Shown here: positions 47,152 to 60,900 of the stretch, one piece after another | Position numbering within the stretch: position 1 is the stretch's first letter | How the letters are laid out: the number at the start of each line of letters is the position of its first letter | NCBI GenBank assembly: GCA_031763025.1 | Contig: JASSKH010000028.1 | Coordinates: 10,431,359-10,495,358, forward strand | Source of the DNA: Macrocystis pyrifera | Taxonomy: Eukaryota; Sar; Phaeophyceae; Laminariales; Laminariaceae | Direction: 5' to 3' | Length of the DNA stretch: 64,000 nt | Notes under the pieces: model-generated | Told to the model about the DNA's origin: nothing | Seen by the model: the letters and a program-made list of their open reading frames with translations, nothing else | The model's database searches: none | Translations under genes and position numbers: made by a program

Positions 47152-50100
47152 AAAGACGCACTTGTTGGTTTCAATGACCACCACGAAACCAAAAGCTGCA
47201 GCAAGAAAAGCATCGCTTCGCTCCGTTTCATTTCTTTGGCTTTTTTTTTTTGTTACAACGTACCCGGCACCAGGTATTACACAATCGCTCTCGCACATAG
47301 GATTAGCTGGGTGACTCTTGTCTGTCCCCCCTGCCTTTGGTCGCTTGAAAATACACCATGCCCGACCAGGTAAAAAAATATCAACTTCGTAGACTACAGC
47401 AGCGACGGTGCGCGTTTTTGCAGAAGCAAAACAACACACATTGACTGACGGATTCGGCTCGGTCCGGCTCATCACCACCTCCTACCTCTACCACCACCAC
47501 CACCACCACCCACTACGGCCGACACCACCACAACACAAGCACCATCACCACCGCCAGCCACCCTCGAAGTCGGGTTGGGTACACCGCTGTGCTTGTTTAC
47601 CGCTACGCAGCAAAACCTATCGGTAGGTATGCTCTCCAGCTGAATCGGCAGCGCGTCAAGGGGCTATAGCTGTCCTTCTCTTTGCTTGACTAAAAGACAA
47701 GGTCCAAGCTTCAGCTCCGGCAATCATCCTAGTAATATTACGGGGGTCCATAGTTAATAGGACCTACGGTATACACAAATACCTACCAGGTACGTATTTA
47801 CCTATTTTTACTAACAATATTTGGTCCTATTTACTACGGTCCCCCGTAATAGCAACATTTAGTACCACTCTCGGCGGCGGTAAACATAAGGACCTTTTAT
47901 CTTCACATATTAAAGTCTAGAAGTTCCTTATATTTCCGTCCACAGTGCTACGTCTTACCAGGGTACTTACTGTGCCGCTATTTTGTCGTCCCCGATCTCC
48001 GAAAAACATTACCTATCAAACAAACCCCCAAGTAATAACCAACCCCCCCCCCCCCCTGTTCACACGACAGTTTACGAATTATTACCCCTCGTGTTTTCGC
48101 AAAAATTATGAGCGTCATGCTGCCTGTACTACCCTGTCGTTCCTGAAGGCGACGGCCATGTGTTATGTCTGCCTTTGCAAAAAAAAAAAGTTAAAAAATG
48201 GCCAAGCATGGGAGAACCGTATTTCTGAGCACAACTATACAACAGCTCCCTTCGATGATAGCGACGGTGTCAATCAACAACAACAAAAACGAAATCGTTT
48301 GGGCCCATGCCGGGGGCGTATTATTTGTTTCTCCTAAAATACGTTTTCAAAATGTTTCAGTTTCCTACCTTGAGCAGGAAGACCCCCGTGGACAGCGACG
48401 GGTCCGCGAAGCTTCGGATCCTGGACCCTTCCACCTTAGAGTTCGCCCACGCCACAATCTGGGGATCCTCTATCCTCTTGCCCTTCGTCGACAGGCTCTG
48501 CATCATTTCAGTTCGTTTCGATAGAAGCACATTGCGGGACGCAACACGCGGTGCAGTGGGAGGCGGGCAGACGGGCAGGCACGTACGTCAATTTTTTGGT
48601 CTGGCTATACACGCATTGGGTGTACGAAGGGATACCTACCAGGTATGTGGTGCATGTGGGTACGGTGCACGTAGTATGGCAATAACAAGACAACAAGACA
48701 ACAACAACAACAAACACAAAAACAAAAAAACAACAACAACAACAACAACAAACAACAACAAAAACCTGTTCGTCATGGGGGTTTAATGACGGGACGGAAG
48801 GCATTTACCACTGTACTTTAAGGCGCACTGTACCTGGAGGAGGTTGAGGGTGTGCCGACGCATGAGCTGCCACATGATTGCCAGCGTCATCTTGTGGTTG
48901 CCGTCAATAATGTCCAGCCCGCCGACGTTTACCACGGTGAGACCCATCACCTGTGCACACGTCAAAAACACAGCATACACACCACTCGAATCATACAAGG
49001 CATTCAAATCATACGAAGCTAAAAAAGAACGTAGAAAACAAAAACAAAACATCGCACACATAATCACGAAGATCACACGACACAAATCCTACCAACTACA
49101 CAAACTACATAAACCAACGCACAACACACCAGGGCAGTTCATAGCAACGCTCACCACATCAAACTCAAGGGACAAACACGAACGCGACCATCCAGTCCAT
49201 CCTTCGCCGTCGTACTACCGGATACTTGCGTCAAGACCCAGACCAGATCAAAACCGACGAACGAACACTTGGTTGAACGACCACCGAACTGCGGCAGGGA
49301 ACGAACGAATAACCGACCGACCGACCGACAGACCGACCGACCGACTGATCAAACCGACCGACGGACTGACCTTTGCGATATCGATCACGTAGTTCCCGTT
49401 CTCCACCTTCTTGTAGCGGTTCTTGGGGTTGATGTTCACGCGCTTCCACCTCACGACCCCGGGCTGGATGCGGTCCATGACCTTTGTTCGCAAAAAAGAA
49501 AAGGGAGAGAAGGGGCAGAAGAAACATGAAGAGGCGACAAAACACGATGACATGCCACAGAAGTCGGCGCGGCCAGGGCATCTACTGTAATGCATCTCCC
49601 TTCGGGCTTTGGGGCAAAACGCGAAACAACCAATGTTCATCTCTCGAAAATTGGGTCGCAGGAAAACGGAAAGTACTGATTGACTTGAAGAAATTCCATC
49701 ATTTCGTGATAATAGAGATGATAAATTTCGCAGAAGAGGGACACGATACGTCTAAACAATGAAAACGTCACCAATCGTCGCATGGATGGACACATGGATA
49801 ATTGACATCGTACGCACCGCATCGGTTTCCCAATCCGCCGAGGCTCCAATTGTACGATCGATTGTGGACGTTCCCATTCCAACAACAGCAATCGCTGCTG
49901 ACGTTGTTGTAGTCAGGTACAGACTTACATTGTCTCGCGGACAAGAGATTTACCAACGACCAGTCAAAATGACCTTGGAATGCCGACCGAGGTGAAAGAT
50001 CCTCCCCTTCGTCCTCACTCTATCGTTCTCGCTCACAAGGTGGACCAAGCCAAGCCGTGCTTGATCCTACACCAAGATAAGGCGGGTACTCCCGCGCGAC

Positions 50101-50678
50101 CAAAACCAAGGTGGGGAAAGTACCACAACCCGTCGAGTCGAACCAGGCGTATCTAGAAAATTGGCACGCTTGCGCAAGTCACATACTTCAGCATATCCAT
50201 GCACTGCAGCGGATGAGGGTAGGGTTTTAACACTACTATCCATGAGACATGGTGGCGTCTGGGCCATCCTTGGATATCCTATTGATTGCAGGTTTCCTAT
50301 CGATACGTAGGCCTGACTGCGCGGCGTCCGGGCCATCCTAGGTTACCCTAGCGGGTTTCCTACTGATACGTACGCCTGCATGCGGCATGGATATACCCGT
50401 TGGGAACGTACATACCAGGTATACGACTCTTGTCCGTTGCTACCTGCGTGTGTTTTTGCGCGTCCATCTACATAGCCAGGTGCGCAGCGATGCTAGCCCC
50501 GGCCCCTGGCTGAGCTCAGGGGTATACCGTGTTAACACTCAAGATAGCACACACACCCTCAGACGAATTTCCACGGTGGTTTTCTCGACAGCGGAGAAGG
50601 TGCAAACGCCGAGCGGTGCGTCTACGGAAATATCTCGACGACATCATATTTCTTCCCACCGTCGCGATTTCCGTTTTG

Positions 50679-50714
<36 letters not shown>

Positions 50715-50794
50715 CCCCCCCCCGCCGCTGCTCCGTCTCGAAAGGGATGCGTGGTCAATGGTCAAATGACTAAGGCAAGCAACAAATGAGTACG

Positions 50795-50826
<32 letters not shown>

Positions 50827-53800
50827 CCCCGCTTCCCCCCCCGCCGCCGTCCCAACTTCGGAAAAACTTGTCGCGGGAAAAACTATCGTCCCAGACGGGG
50901 TGTCGTTTCATCACCCATGCGATACGGTAGGTTCATAGGTGTGGAGGAACGTTTATTAGCGTGCCCCAAATGCCGCTCAAGTGGGGCACTAAGGTGCGGT
51001 GTAAACACGGATGGTGGTGCGCGCACCTTGAGGATTGCGTAGCCGTTCTGCACATCGGCGAACAAGTTGTTGATGTACAGGTCACCGTTGTCAACGGCAA
51101 GGCTGTTGATCCACATGCGGAACACCTTCTCCTCTCGGGTGTCGCCTAAAAGAGAAAAACAAAACGCACATATACACAAAGCAGCAGCAGTAACAGCAAC
51201 AGCGTGAGGTCGGTATCGTGAAGCGAATCCCAGCCGTTCAATATGACAGCATCCGTCGAAGCCCACAAGTATTCTAGGAACATCAAACTATATATAAACA
51301 CAATACACGCACCACACCAACACAGGAACAAAACAAAGCAAAACAGACTACATCACAAACACACCGCGCCAACCCGAACCAACCCCAACCAAACCCAAAC
51401 CACACAAATAACTATCATTGACATAACATCTCCAATATCTCTCAGTTTCTCTCTCTCACCCCCCTCCCTCTCCGGCTCTCCCCTCCTGCTCCTCTAGCTG
51501 ACCCTACGCCGACATGAGGAGAGCACAAAACAACTACCTGGTACCTGGTACACGGCAGCACCCCAGCACAAGAAAAAAAAAACGACAGTGCCCCCCCCGC
51601 CCCCCGCCCCCGGCAGGAGTTCCACGCCTTGTAGGAGCCACCAATAGATCGGGCGGGGGGGGGGTACTCGATATCATGCATGGCCGTACTCGAATGAACA
51701 TATACGTGGTACCTTGTACACGACAGTTCCCCCGGCACAAGAAACAAAAAAGACAGTAACCCGCCCCCGCCCCCGCGCCACGGCCGGAGTTCCACTCTCT
51801 GAAGAAACGGCCAACAGATGAGGGGGAGGGGGCTCCGAAACTCATACATTCCTGCACTCCGAAACTCTCAAAAACCGTGAAATGTTGGTGTCAGTCATAC
51901 AACAGCTCACCCTCGTCGTCATCCTCAAGGTTGGCGAAGTCCTCAGTGAACTGTTCCATCACCTCTTGCTGAAGACGCCAAATCCACACCAACAGCCAAA
52001 CCCGGAACACGAAACAAAAACAAAAAACACAGCACAAAACACAAAGACGAACCGAGAGGCCGGGGTCAGTGTCGGGTCAGTCAGGGTCGGGGGGGGGGGC
52101 AGGGTCTGGATTCAAAGACAAAAACTATATTGAAAAAACAGCAACAACAACAAACATACTTAAGGGCGGGGAAACAAAAGCAGATCACCATTTACGGACA
52201 AAAACGACGGCAAAAAAAAAAAACAATATTTTTGTGCGAAAAATCAGCCACCGCCGCGGCCGGGACTCGTGAACTGGGTGGGTAAGCGCACGGTCGGTAC
52301 ACGCACACACTTTGCCTGCCCTTCAGCTTCGGCCCCAGCGAGAACGTGGGGCAAGACGGCAGAGCAAAGGCAGCAATGCAGGAACCGGCCACGCGTGTAC
52401 AAAACAAACGCTACATTGGCGCGCCGCGCGGCATATACACTGCTCAATCTACTGCTGTCGTATACCCATTGCCAGGTACCTGGTACATAGTACTTGTATA
52501 GTGCAATACCATGCTGTGTGATGAGGTGTAAAGACAACCCACGACACACAAATACACAAACAAGATAGTCTGGCTGGCATGTGGCATGCAGCTGCTACTG
52601 CAAAATGCAACCGGATGTGTGACACGCAACTGGTCAGTTGGTCGGTCGGTCGGTCGGTCGGTCGGTAGGTTTTTGGTCGGTCGGTTGATCGGTCGGTAGG
52701 TTTGGTCTGTCGATCGATCGGTCGGTCGGATAACCCTTGCTCGATGTCGCCGCGGGGGCAAAAGGCGTCACGGCGCTCGATGCCGCACGCAAAAATTAAA
52801 CAACACGAGGAAAAACGAGAGAAAAAAAAAAAAGTTCAACTTACAACAAGAAAAAATGGAATCAAGTCTGAAAAAACGATTTTTAAAAGCAACCGACGCA
52901 TGGACGGACGGAGATGGGCCAACGAATGGGCGGACGGATGAACAAAAGGATGGATGGATGGATGGATGGACAGGCTGAGTGCTTTTATTTGCACACCTCG
53001 ACGGTGAGGTTGGGCTTGGTGTTGAACAGCTGGGCGCAGAAGGCCAGCAGCAGCTTCTTGTTGGCGTTGATGATGTCCGCCGGCTGGATGAAAGTCTCCA
53101 CGCCCATCGCCTGCGCCAAGACAGACAAACACACAAACGAATTAACAACAATACGCGCACCCCCCAACAGTTAGTAAAGGTAGGTGAATATACGGGTGTA
53201 CTACTACACGGGGGAAACACAATAGTCGGAACCCAAATATGCTGTGTAGACCTAGGCGGATAATAAGTTTTTTTCGGGTCCATCGTGGGTTCTGATTCTT
53301 ACTACAAATGCCCACCCTACCTCAATACCAGTATCACAGTATCATACACACCAGAGGGTTCTGATACAGTATTGACTCCTTCAGAACTGCAGTCCTGTTT
53401 CGGGGACGAAACCACCCAAAAAATCTACTGGTAAGCAGTTTGTCCCCAAAACGGGACTGGTCGTAGTCATACAAGGGTTAAACGGAAAAAGTTCAGGGAA
53501 TGTGTAGTGTCCCTCTCACTGTTGTGACCGTGAATCAGTGGGGGGGGGGGCGGGGGGGGGGGGGGGGGGGGAAACAAAAAAAAACAGGTGCAACAGAAAA
53601 GAGAAGGACTGTTACAAAAAGCAGTCGAGAAAACGGCAAGAGTATATATACTACAAAAGGTCCAAGAAAGCAATGCAAGCACTCGTAGTGTGGATACCAC
53701 GTCCCTTTCCCCTGGACAGTACCGCCTCAGTACACAGAAATCCAAAGCTCTTTTTTTTACACAAAAGAACGAACACCACCGGCGTTTTTTTGGTTGTTTC

Positions 53801-54664
53801 CCGAAAAAAAAAAATAGGTACCAGCTGCAAGACAAAGCAACTGTTACAGTACGGTTATACGTACACTAGTTGGGGCACAGCTAAGCAAGACTGCAAGCAC
53901 CACATTTTCTTCGCGTACACATGCAACCAAACTATTTGTCGACATTTTCAAACAACGTATATTCTCATTACGTGCAGTTGCGTTTTTTTTTTTTCTCGCA
54001 GCAATCTTTTTTCACATGCGTACCAAGTACTTTTTTTCACCCCCACCCCCTCACCTTGGCGTTACGGATGATATGCCTCGCTCGGGCTTCGGACCTCGGG
54101 GGCTCGGTGCAGACGTCGCACACGGCGGGGTCGAGCTGGTTGAGCAGCAGGGAGAGGGCCTCGCCGTCGCGAAGGTCCGACCCGAAGTTCTTGACGCGTT
54201 TTGTCGAGGAGGACTGCTCTCGGGTACAGTCGCAAACCGCAACCGTGACAGTAACCGTAACCGAAGCCGTAACGGTGACAGTAACCGAAACCGTAACCGC
54301 AACGACAACCGGAACCGCAACCGTAACCGTGACGATAATCGTAAACCGTAACCACGACCGTACCCAACCGTAACCGTAACCGTAACAGAAAAACGTAACC
54401 GAAGCCGAAACGGTGACAGTAGCCGAAACCGTAACCGCAACGATAACCGTAACCGCAACGACAACCGCAACCGTAACCACGACCGTAACCAACCGTAACC
54501 GTAACCGCAACGATAACCGTAAACGCAAACGTAACCGTAAGCGTAACGATAACCGTAACCACGACCGTAACCATAGCCGGAACCGAAACCGTAATCATAA
54601 TCGTACCCCACACCGAAACGCAAGAGGCAGGATAAAAGAGCGCGCGGGGGGGGCAGGGGGAAGG

Positions 54665-54696
<32 letters not shown>

Positions 54697-54892
54697 GGCG
54701 GGGGGGGGGGGGGGGGGCAGGGCGAGGTGGGGGTAATGGAGGAGGCGGGGAAGGCAAACGAAAGTAGGGGGGAGTGCGATAAGTGCTACGGGTATATCAT
54801 ACCGTAGCGTCTGCACAATAAGAAACCATCCAAGGGGTAGCGGTGCGGGGAGCGGGGGGGGGGGGGGGGGGGGGGGGGGTATACTCATGTCA

Positions 54893-54923
<31 letters not shown>

Positions 54924-57900
54924 GAGATAAATGAACCTATTGCACCGCCGCGAGATGCAGGCGACAACTTCCCTCTAACCCGCCGCCCCAGCGCTTCGCG
55001 CTTGGTGCAAGCAAGGTCTGCCTGGTCGGTGAGAACCCGACGTGCTCCGTCGCGACATCGACGTTGTAGGGATGCGAGGGTCTATGGTCATACGACTACG
55101 GCAATGCATGACATGAGTGTGTACCCCCCCCCCCCCCCTCACACGCCTCCCTTCCGTCAAACCCCCGCAAGCCGAGCACGCGTCAGCAAAAATTGACCAC
55201 AGAAGAGGGGGCCGTGTATGTCCTTCGTCTTACGCCCCGACGCTTTGGAGAGGGTCGAACTTACCCTGAAGAGGAAAAAACGACCGTTCTAAGAATTCGT
55301 AAACTAAAGAAGTGTTATCTGTCACACCCTATCACATAATATACTTCGAAGTAAAAGCATAGCACAGCATAGCATAGAATACACCATAAAAAAAAATAAT
55401 GTCATATCACATGATATCATATCATCTGATTATATCATATCATATCATAGCATATCATATCATTTCATATCATATCATATATCACATCATATAATATCAT
55501 ATCATATCACAGCACAGAAAATCATAGCATATCCATGTTCATATCATATTCCTATAACAAATCATGCGGTAGCATATCATACCTATCAAATCAAACGGTA
55601 TCAGATCATATGACATCATGTATGATATCAACACCACACCTCACCATACCATACGATATCAGCTCACATCAAGCCACATTGCGTGTAACAACATCACAGA
55701 ACATCATGATACCGTACAATATTATATACCACTTTGTCCCTAAACAAAAGAACCGTTTTCATCCAATATTAGTTTACAAAAGTTTACTGTATTTAGTGAG
55801 ATAGTGGTATGCCATATACTCCACACGAATTATCATACCATACGAAATATCATACCATAACAAGTATCATACCATACGAAGTATCATACCACACAAAGTA
55901 TCATACTATACGTCATCACCTCCTATCAAAGCACGTGGCGCATACGAACATACCAGGTAAAAAAAACACCAAATCATATCGTACGAAGAGACATCGCTGG
56001 CTGGGGGGGGGGGGGGGTGTCGACAGTCGCGACAGCCGATAACGCTCTGACACTCTGCTCTCTCTCTCTCTCTCTCTTACCCTCTCGAGGTGGTAGTTGA
56101 ACCAGCGAACCAAGATGGCCTCCGGCTGCAGCGCCAGCAGCCCGTCAAGCTCCTCTCCTTCCTCCAGGAGGCAGACCAGCTCCGGACAGGACGTCAAGCT
56201 GCCGCCGTGCCGGGGGTGAAAAACAAGACAAAAAATGAAGCGAAAAAAACCCCCCAACAAAATGACAACACAAATCAACAAAAACCAAACCAACAAGGAA
56301 ACAAGAACAATAACAACCAAGAGCAAACAGCCAGAACAAACACAAGAACAAAAAACGCAGGGCAAAAAAAAAAAAGAAGCCGAAAGCAAACAGAGAACCA
56401 AGCTTGAACCCCTTTTCAAGCCTGCAGTCCCGTGATGGGGACAAACCTCTTCAACCGTACCACTCTTGTCCCTGAATGTAATTTTGATTAGATAATAGTG
56501 AACAAACGGTCATTATTGTTAAGAGACAGAGTGATACCTGGTAGGTAGTTTGCCCCCCTAAACGGGGACTGCAGGACTGAAAAAGGTTGACTCCTTTAGG
56601 ACCGCACTCTCCCATCGTGGGGGCCAAATAACTTGGGATTCGAAACAGATAATATGCATACATGCGCAGCAGTGCACCAGCGAAAACGGGTTTTAAGCTT
56701 TCCACTATCACGGCCGGGCCCCCCATCTACCCACCCAAAACCACCGTCCGGACCCTGAAATAAACTTTCTCAGCCGAAAAAAAAAAAAAAAAAAAAAACC
56801 GTTACAAAAACCGTTACAAAAAAAACCCGACTCAAAACAGATGCAAAACTAACATACCCGATACCTACAATGGTTGTTTCCAAACCATTTAAAAACGCAA
56901 CCATTCATCCTTTCACTAACCGCTGCACAATACGTAGTTTTTGCTTGCGCAATGGAGACCAACGAACGACCAACGACCACGCCTACGTCGCAGCATCGTC
57001 CAAACGGGGAGGCGCGCGTGCGTGCGGGGGCGCGGGGTGGGGGGGGGGGGGGGGGCACCGACACATCCCCCGCTGAGATAGCCCGTCAAGCAAGACACAC
57101 GCCATCCTGGAAGGAAACATGAGGACCACTCGGTATACGGTGTTCCCGAAGAATTTGGTTGGAACCAATTGGGGCAAGTGCCTTGCGGTCTGTTTCCTGC
57201 ATAAAAGTGACCCCGAGCCATGGACCTTCCTGCTATTAATAATAAACGTTACAACTCGACCCAATAAATGACTAGGGTAGGTTCAAAGTTACGTTCTGAC
57301 CAAAAAACAAAATGCCCCAACCTTGAGAGAGGAAGATTTTGAAAGCGGTTCATTTTTACACACCATGTATTAAATAAAAACAGACCACGAGAAACCTAGA
57401 CCAAATAACTCGGTTTGAACCAAATCATTCCCGAACACCCCATTGATGTCAACGATTGTTACGTCCTTATATTTTCTCATCCCGAAAGGTACAAGTAATT
57501 GGTATGTGCCGGTATATCCCCATGGTATACTTGCCTGATGGAGGATAGCAGCTGTATCCGGATGATTTGCCAGATCAGCCCGAGGATGAGGATGGAATTG
57601 CCGTCGATGATGTCCTGCGGCGCAATCGTTCCACCAATCACAGACGTCCACCAATCACCATTCACAAAAAAAAAAAACGGACAGTGCACGCAACGAGCCA
57701 GAAAAAGGATCGAGTTTCATCGATTGTGTGTACAAAAAAAAAGGTATTGTAAGGTATGTAGGAATGTGAAAAGCGCAGCGAAACAAGGAAAGACTCGAGC
57801 TCCATAGCAGTCTCACTAGGAATTGCCCTGCCACTGTGCTAACTCCCCCCCCTCCCTTCACGCGAGGAGGAGCAACTGCCATGACTGCGCAGCAGCAGCC

Positions 57901-60900
57901 GAAATGGCTTGCGCTGATGTGTTGATATCGTCGTCAACTGCATCACAAACACCACAAAACGCGAACAAAAAAATCACAAAGCACCACAAAACGAAAAAAA
58001 ACAAAACCGCGAAACTTCACACGACCACAAATATCGCGAGCATCCCAACCATCCCAACCATCCTAAATACCCCCACACATCTCTAATGTCCCACACATCG
58101 CACTTATCCCACCCATCCAAAAATTTCCCACAACTCCCCAACATAACAAACACGTTCTAAAAACATCCAACATCTACGCTACATACCAAACACACCACAC
58201 ACCACATAAACACTACACTTCGATTTGTATGCAAGCATCACAAACATCACAACCATCACGGCCATCACACACACCACAATCATCACAAACAGCATCAGCC
58301 TGCACCCGCCCCCCCCCTCCCGCCCTCGACGGGGGGATACTTGCAACTCCCACCTCCCACGCGACTTGCTCAACACCTCACGGCGCTTCGCGATTGGTGC
58401 AAGCACTGTCTGCCTGGTCGGTGAAAACCCGACGTGCTCGGTCCCGGCATTGTATGTAGCGATGCGAGGGTCTATGGTCGTACGATTACGGCCATGCATG
58501 ACATGAGAGTACACTCCCCCCCCCTCCCCTGGCCTGGCTCGGCCCCGTCTAATAGGCTAGGCTAGGCTAGGCTAGGCTGGGCTAGGCGGCGTGTATACCT
58601 TGGCGTTAACGTTGGTGACGACGCATCCAATTGATCGCGCAGCGTTGAGGGCGAGGTTCATGTTTTCAATCTTTTGGAAGATCGACAGCTTCGGTCTCTT
58701 GTCCGAAACGATGTTCATGGCCCTGCGTGTCACACAATCACAAGCAAAGACGAACCCAGACAAAGAGGAAGGAGACGGGGGCAGGGGGGGGGGGGCGTAC
58801 TCATTTGTTGCTTACCTTAGTCATTTGACCATTGACCGCGCATCCCTTTCGAGACGGAGCAGCACGGGGGCAGGGTGGGGGGGGGGGGGGGGTACTCGAT
58901 ATCACGCATGGCCGTAGTCGTTTGACCATAGACATTCGCTTCCCTACAACGCCGGGACGGAGCACGTCGGGTTTTCACCGGCCAGGCAGACATTGCTTGC
59001 ACCAAGCGCGGAAGCGCCGTGAGGTGTTCGGCGAGTCGCATGAAGGGTGAGCTGCATCCTCTACTAAGAGCCGCTTGTGAGGCGGACTTGCGCAAGGGTG
59101 ACAGCGCCAATGAGTCGATTTACTTTCCGGTGTGGCCACTTCCAGAGACAGCAATGGGGGTACTACATAACTGCCTCGTGGATGCCTTACCACAAACCTA
59201 CCTGGTACCTGATACGATCATTCCTACGAGAAAACTATCCACGCGGTCACGCAGAGGAAAGGCTCCTCCCGACAAAACGGACATGACCATGTTTGCTTTG
59301 GTTCTACAGCCGAAAACGACATTCGAAAATTACACAATGAGGAAGAAAGAGCCAGACGCCATTCAGATACCTGGTACGATACGTACAAGCACAGAGCCCT
59401 ACAACAATAGCAGCAACCGCATCAGCAAAAGCAACAAACAACAACAGCAACCGCAACGACCACAGCAAAATCGACAGCAACCAAACCAACAACGAGAACG
59501 ACACTATCATCACCACCAGAGCCTAAACCCGGTCCCACGATACGCCACCTCCTTGCTCCCCCGCGAACAATCCACGCCCAGAGCACTACATCACTAGGAC
59601 ACCAAAAAGCCCAAAACCACCAAACCAGACCAAAACCACCAATGCACTACCAGGTATACACCAAACACACCAGCACACGACCAAACCATCAAACCACTAA
59701 GGCGTGCGGCACCTATCAGTCCATACCTCGCGTCGATGGTGTCGAACTCGGCGAGGTTGATTAGCTTGCACAAGATGAGGCCGTCGGAGGTTTCCGTGAA
59801 CAGCGCCTCCGAAAGCGGGTCCATGGGCAAGCGCGCCCCCACCACCTGAAAAAAAAAACACACACACACATACATACACAAAAAACACAAAAAAAGCGGG
59901 ACAAAACACACAAAAAACACACAAAGAAAACACGTGTAAGAAAACACACACAAAAATCGACCCCCGTTACTTGGAAAGTGCATTCATTTTGTGAGGGACG
60001 ACACTAGTTGGAACTAAATGTAGTACCTGGTATATACCAGGTACGGAAATTTTTTTTCCACACGTGAAAACTCAACTTGCGACGGCGGTTTCGACGTCAG
60101 GCTTCTTTTCCAACACAAATCAACAAAAATTCGAGCACGGGAATACTGGTTTCAACGTGTATGGTGGCATGCATTGGATGTTCTCCCTTGTACAATATGT
60201 GTCCTGTTGATACCCTGGATCGTGACGTGGGGAGGTTTTGCTGGGTTTTTTCTTGCGGGCAAATTCGGAAAAGTTATAAACCCTCAAGTCAGTGACGGTT
60301 GCTTACCACTTGTCCGAGAAAATGATTTGACACTCACCGTGTACGAGACGAATAGAACTAACCCTAGCCCTAACCCTAAGCCAATCAGAGCAGCCCTAAC
60401 CCCAACCCTGAGCCAATCAGATCAACCCTAATCCAAACCCCAAGTCGATCAGAGCAACCTTAACCCCACCCCTAAGCCAATAAGATCAACCCTAACTTTA
60501 ACCGCAAGCCAAGCAGAGCATCCCTAACCCTGACCCTGAGCCAATCAGATCAACCCTAACTCTAGCCGTAAGCCAATCAGAGCAACCCTTAACCCTGACC
60601 CTGAGCCAATCAGACCAATCCAATATCGAATTAAGTGGTAAGCTCCACCGCAGTCAGTTCACTTCACGTCGACGGCTGTTGTTGTGCTTCTTCTTTCGTC
60701 ATCATTTTATAATACGAACATCACATAAATACAGTGGGTGCATGCGCGTGTCGGAGAAGGCGTTGAATTCAGCGACAGCAAAATCCACATCACACCCGGG
60801 TGGATCAAAGGGTGACCAAGACAACAACACACTCGCACAAGGTACATACACATGCGCGTACTCGTGTCATATTACGGGGGACCCTAGTAAATAGGACCTA

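Noticed and set aside
54037-54757. Long minus-strand frames rich in VTVTVAV or RLRLRLR
   Set aside because: They come from the CCGTAAC minisatellite, which is open in several frames. Only 54,055-54,213 within them is a true fimbrin exon.
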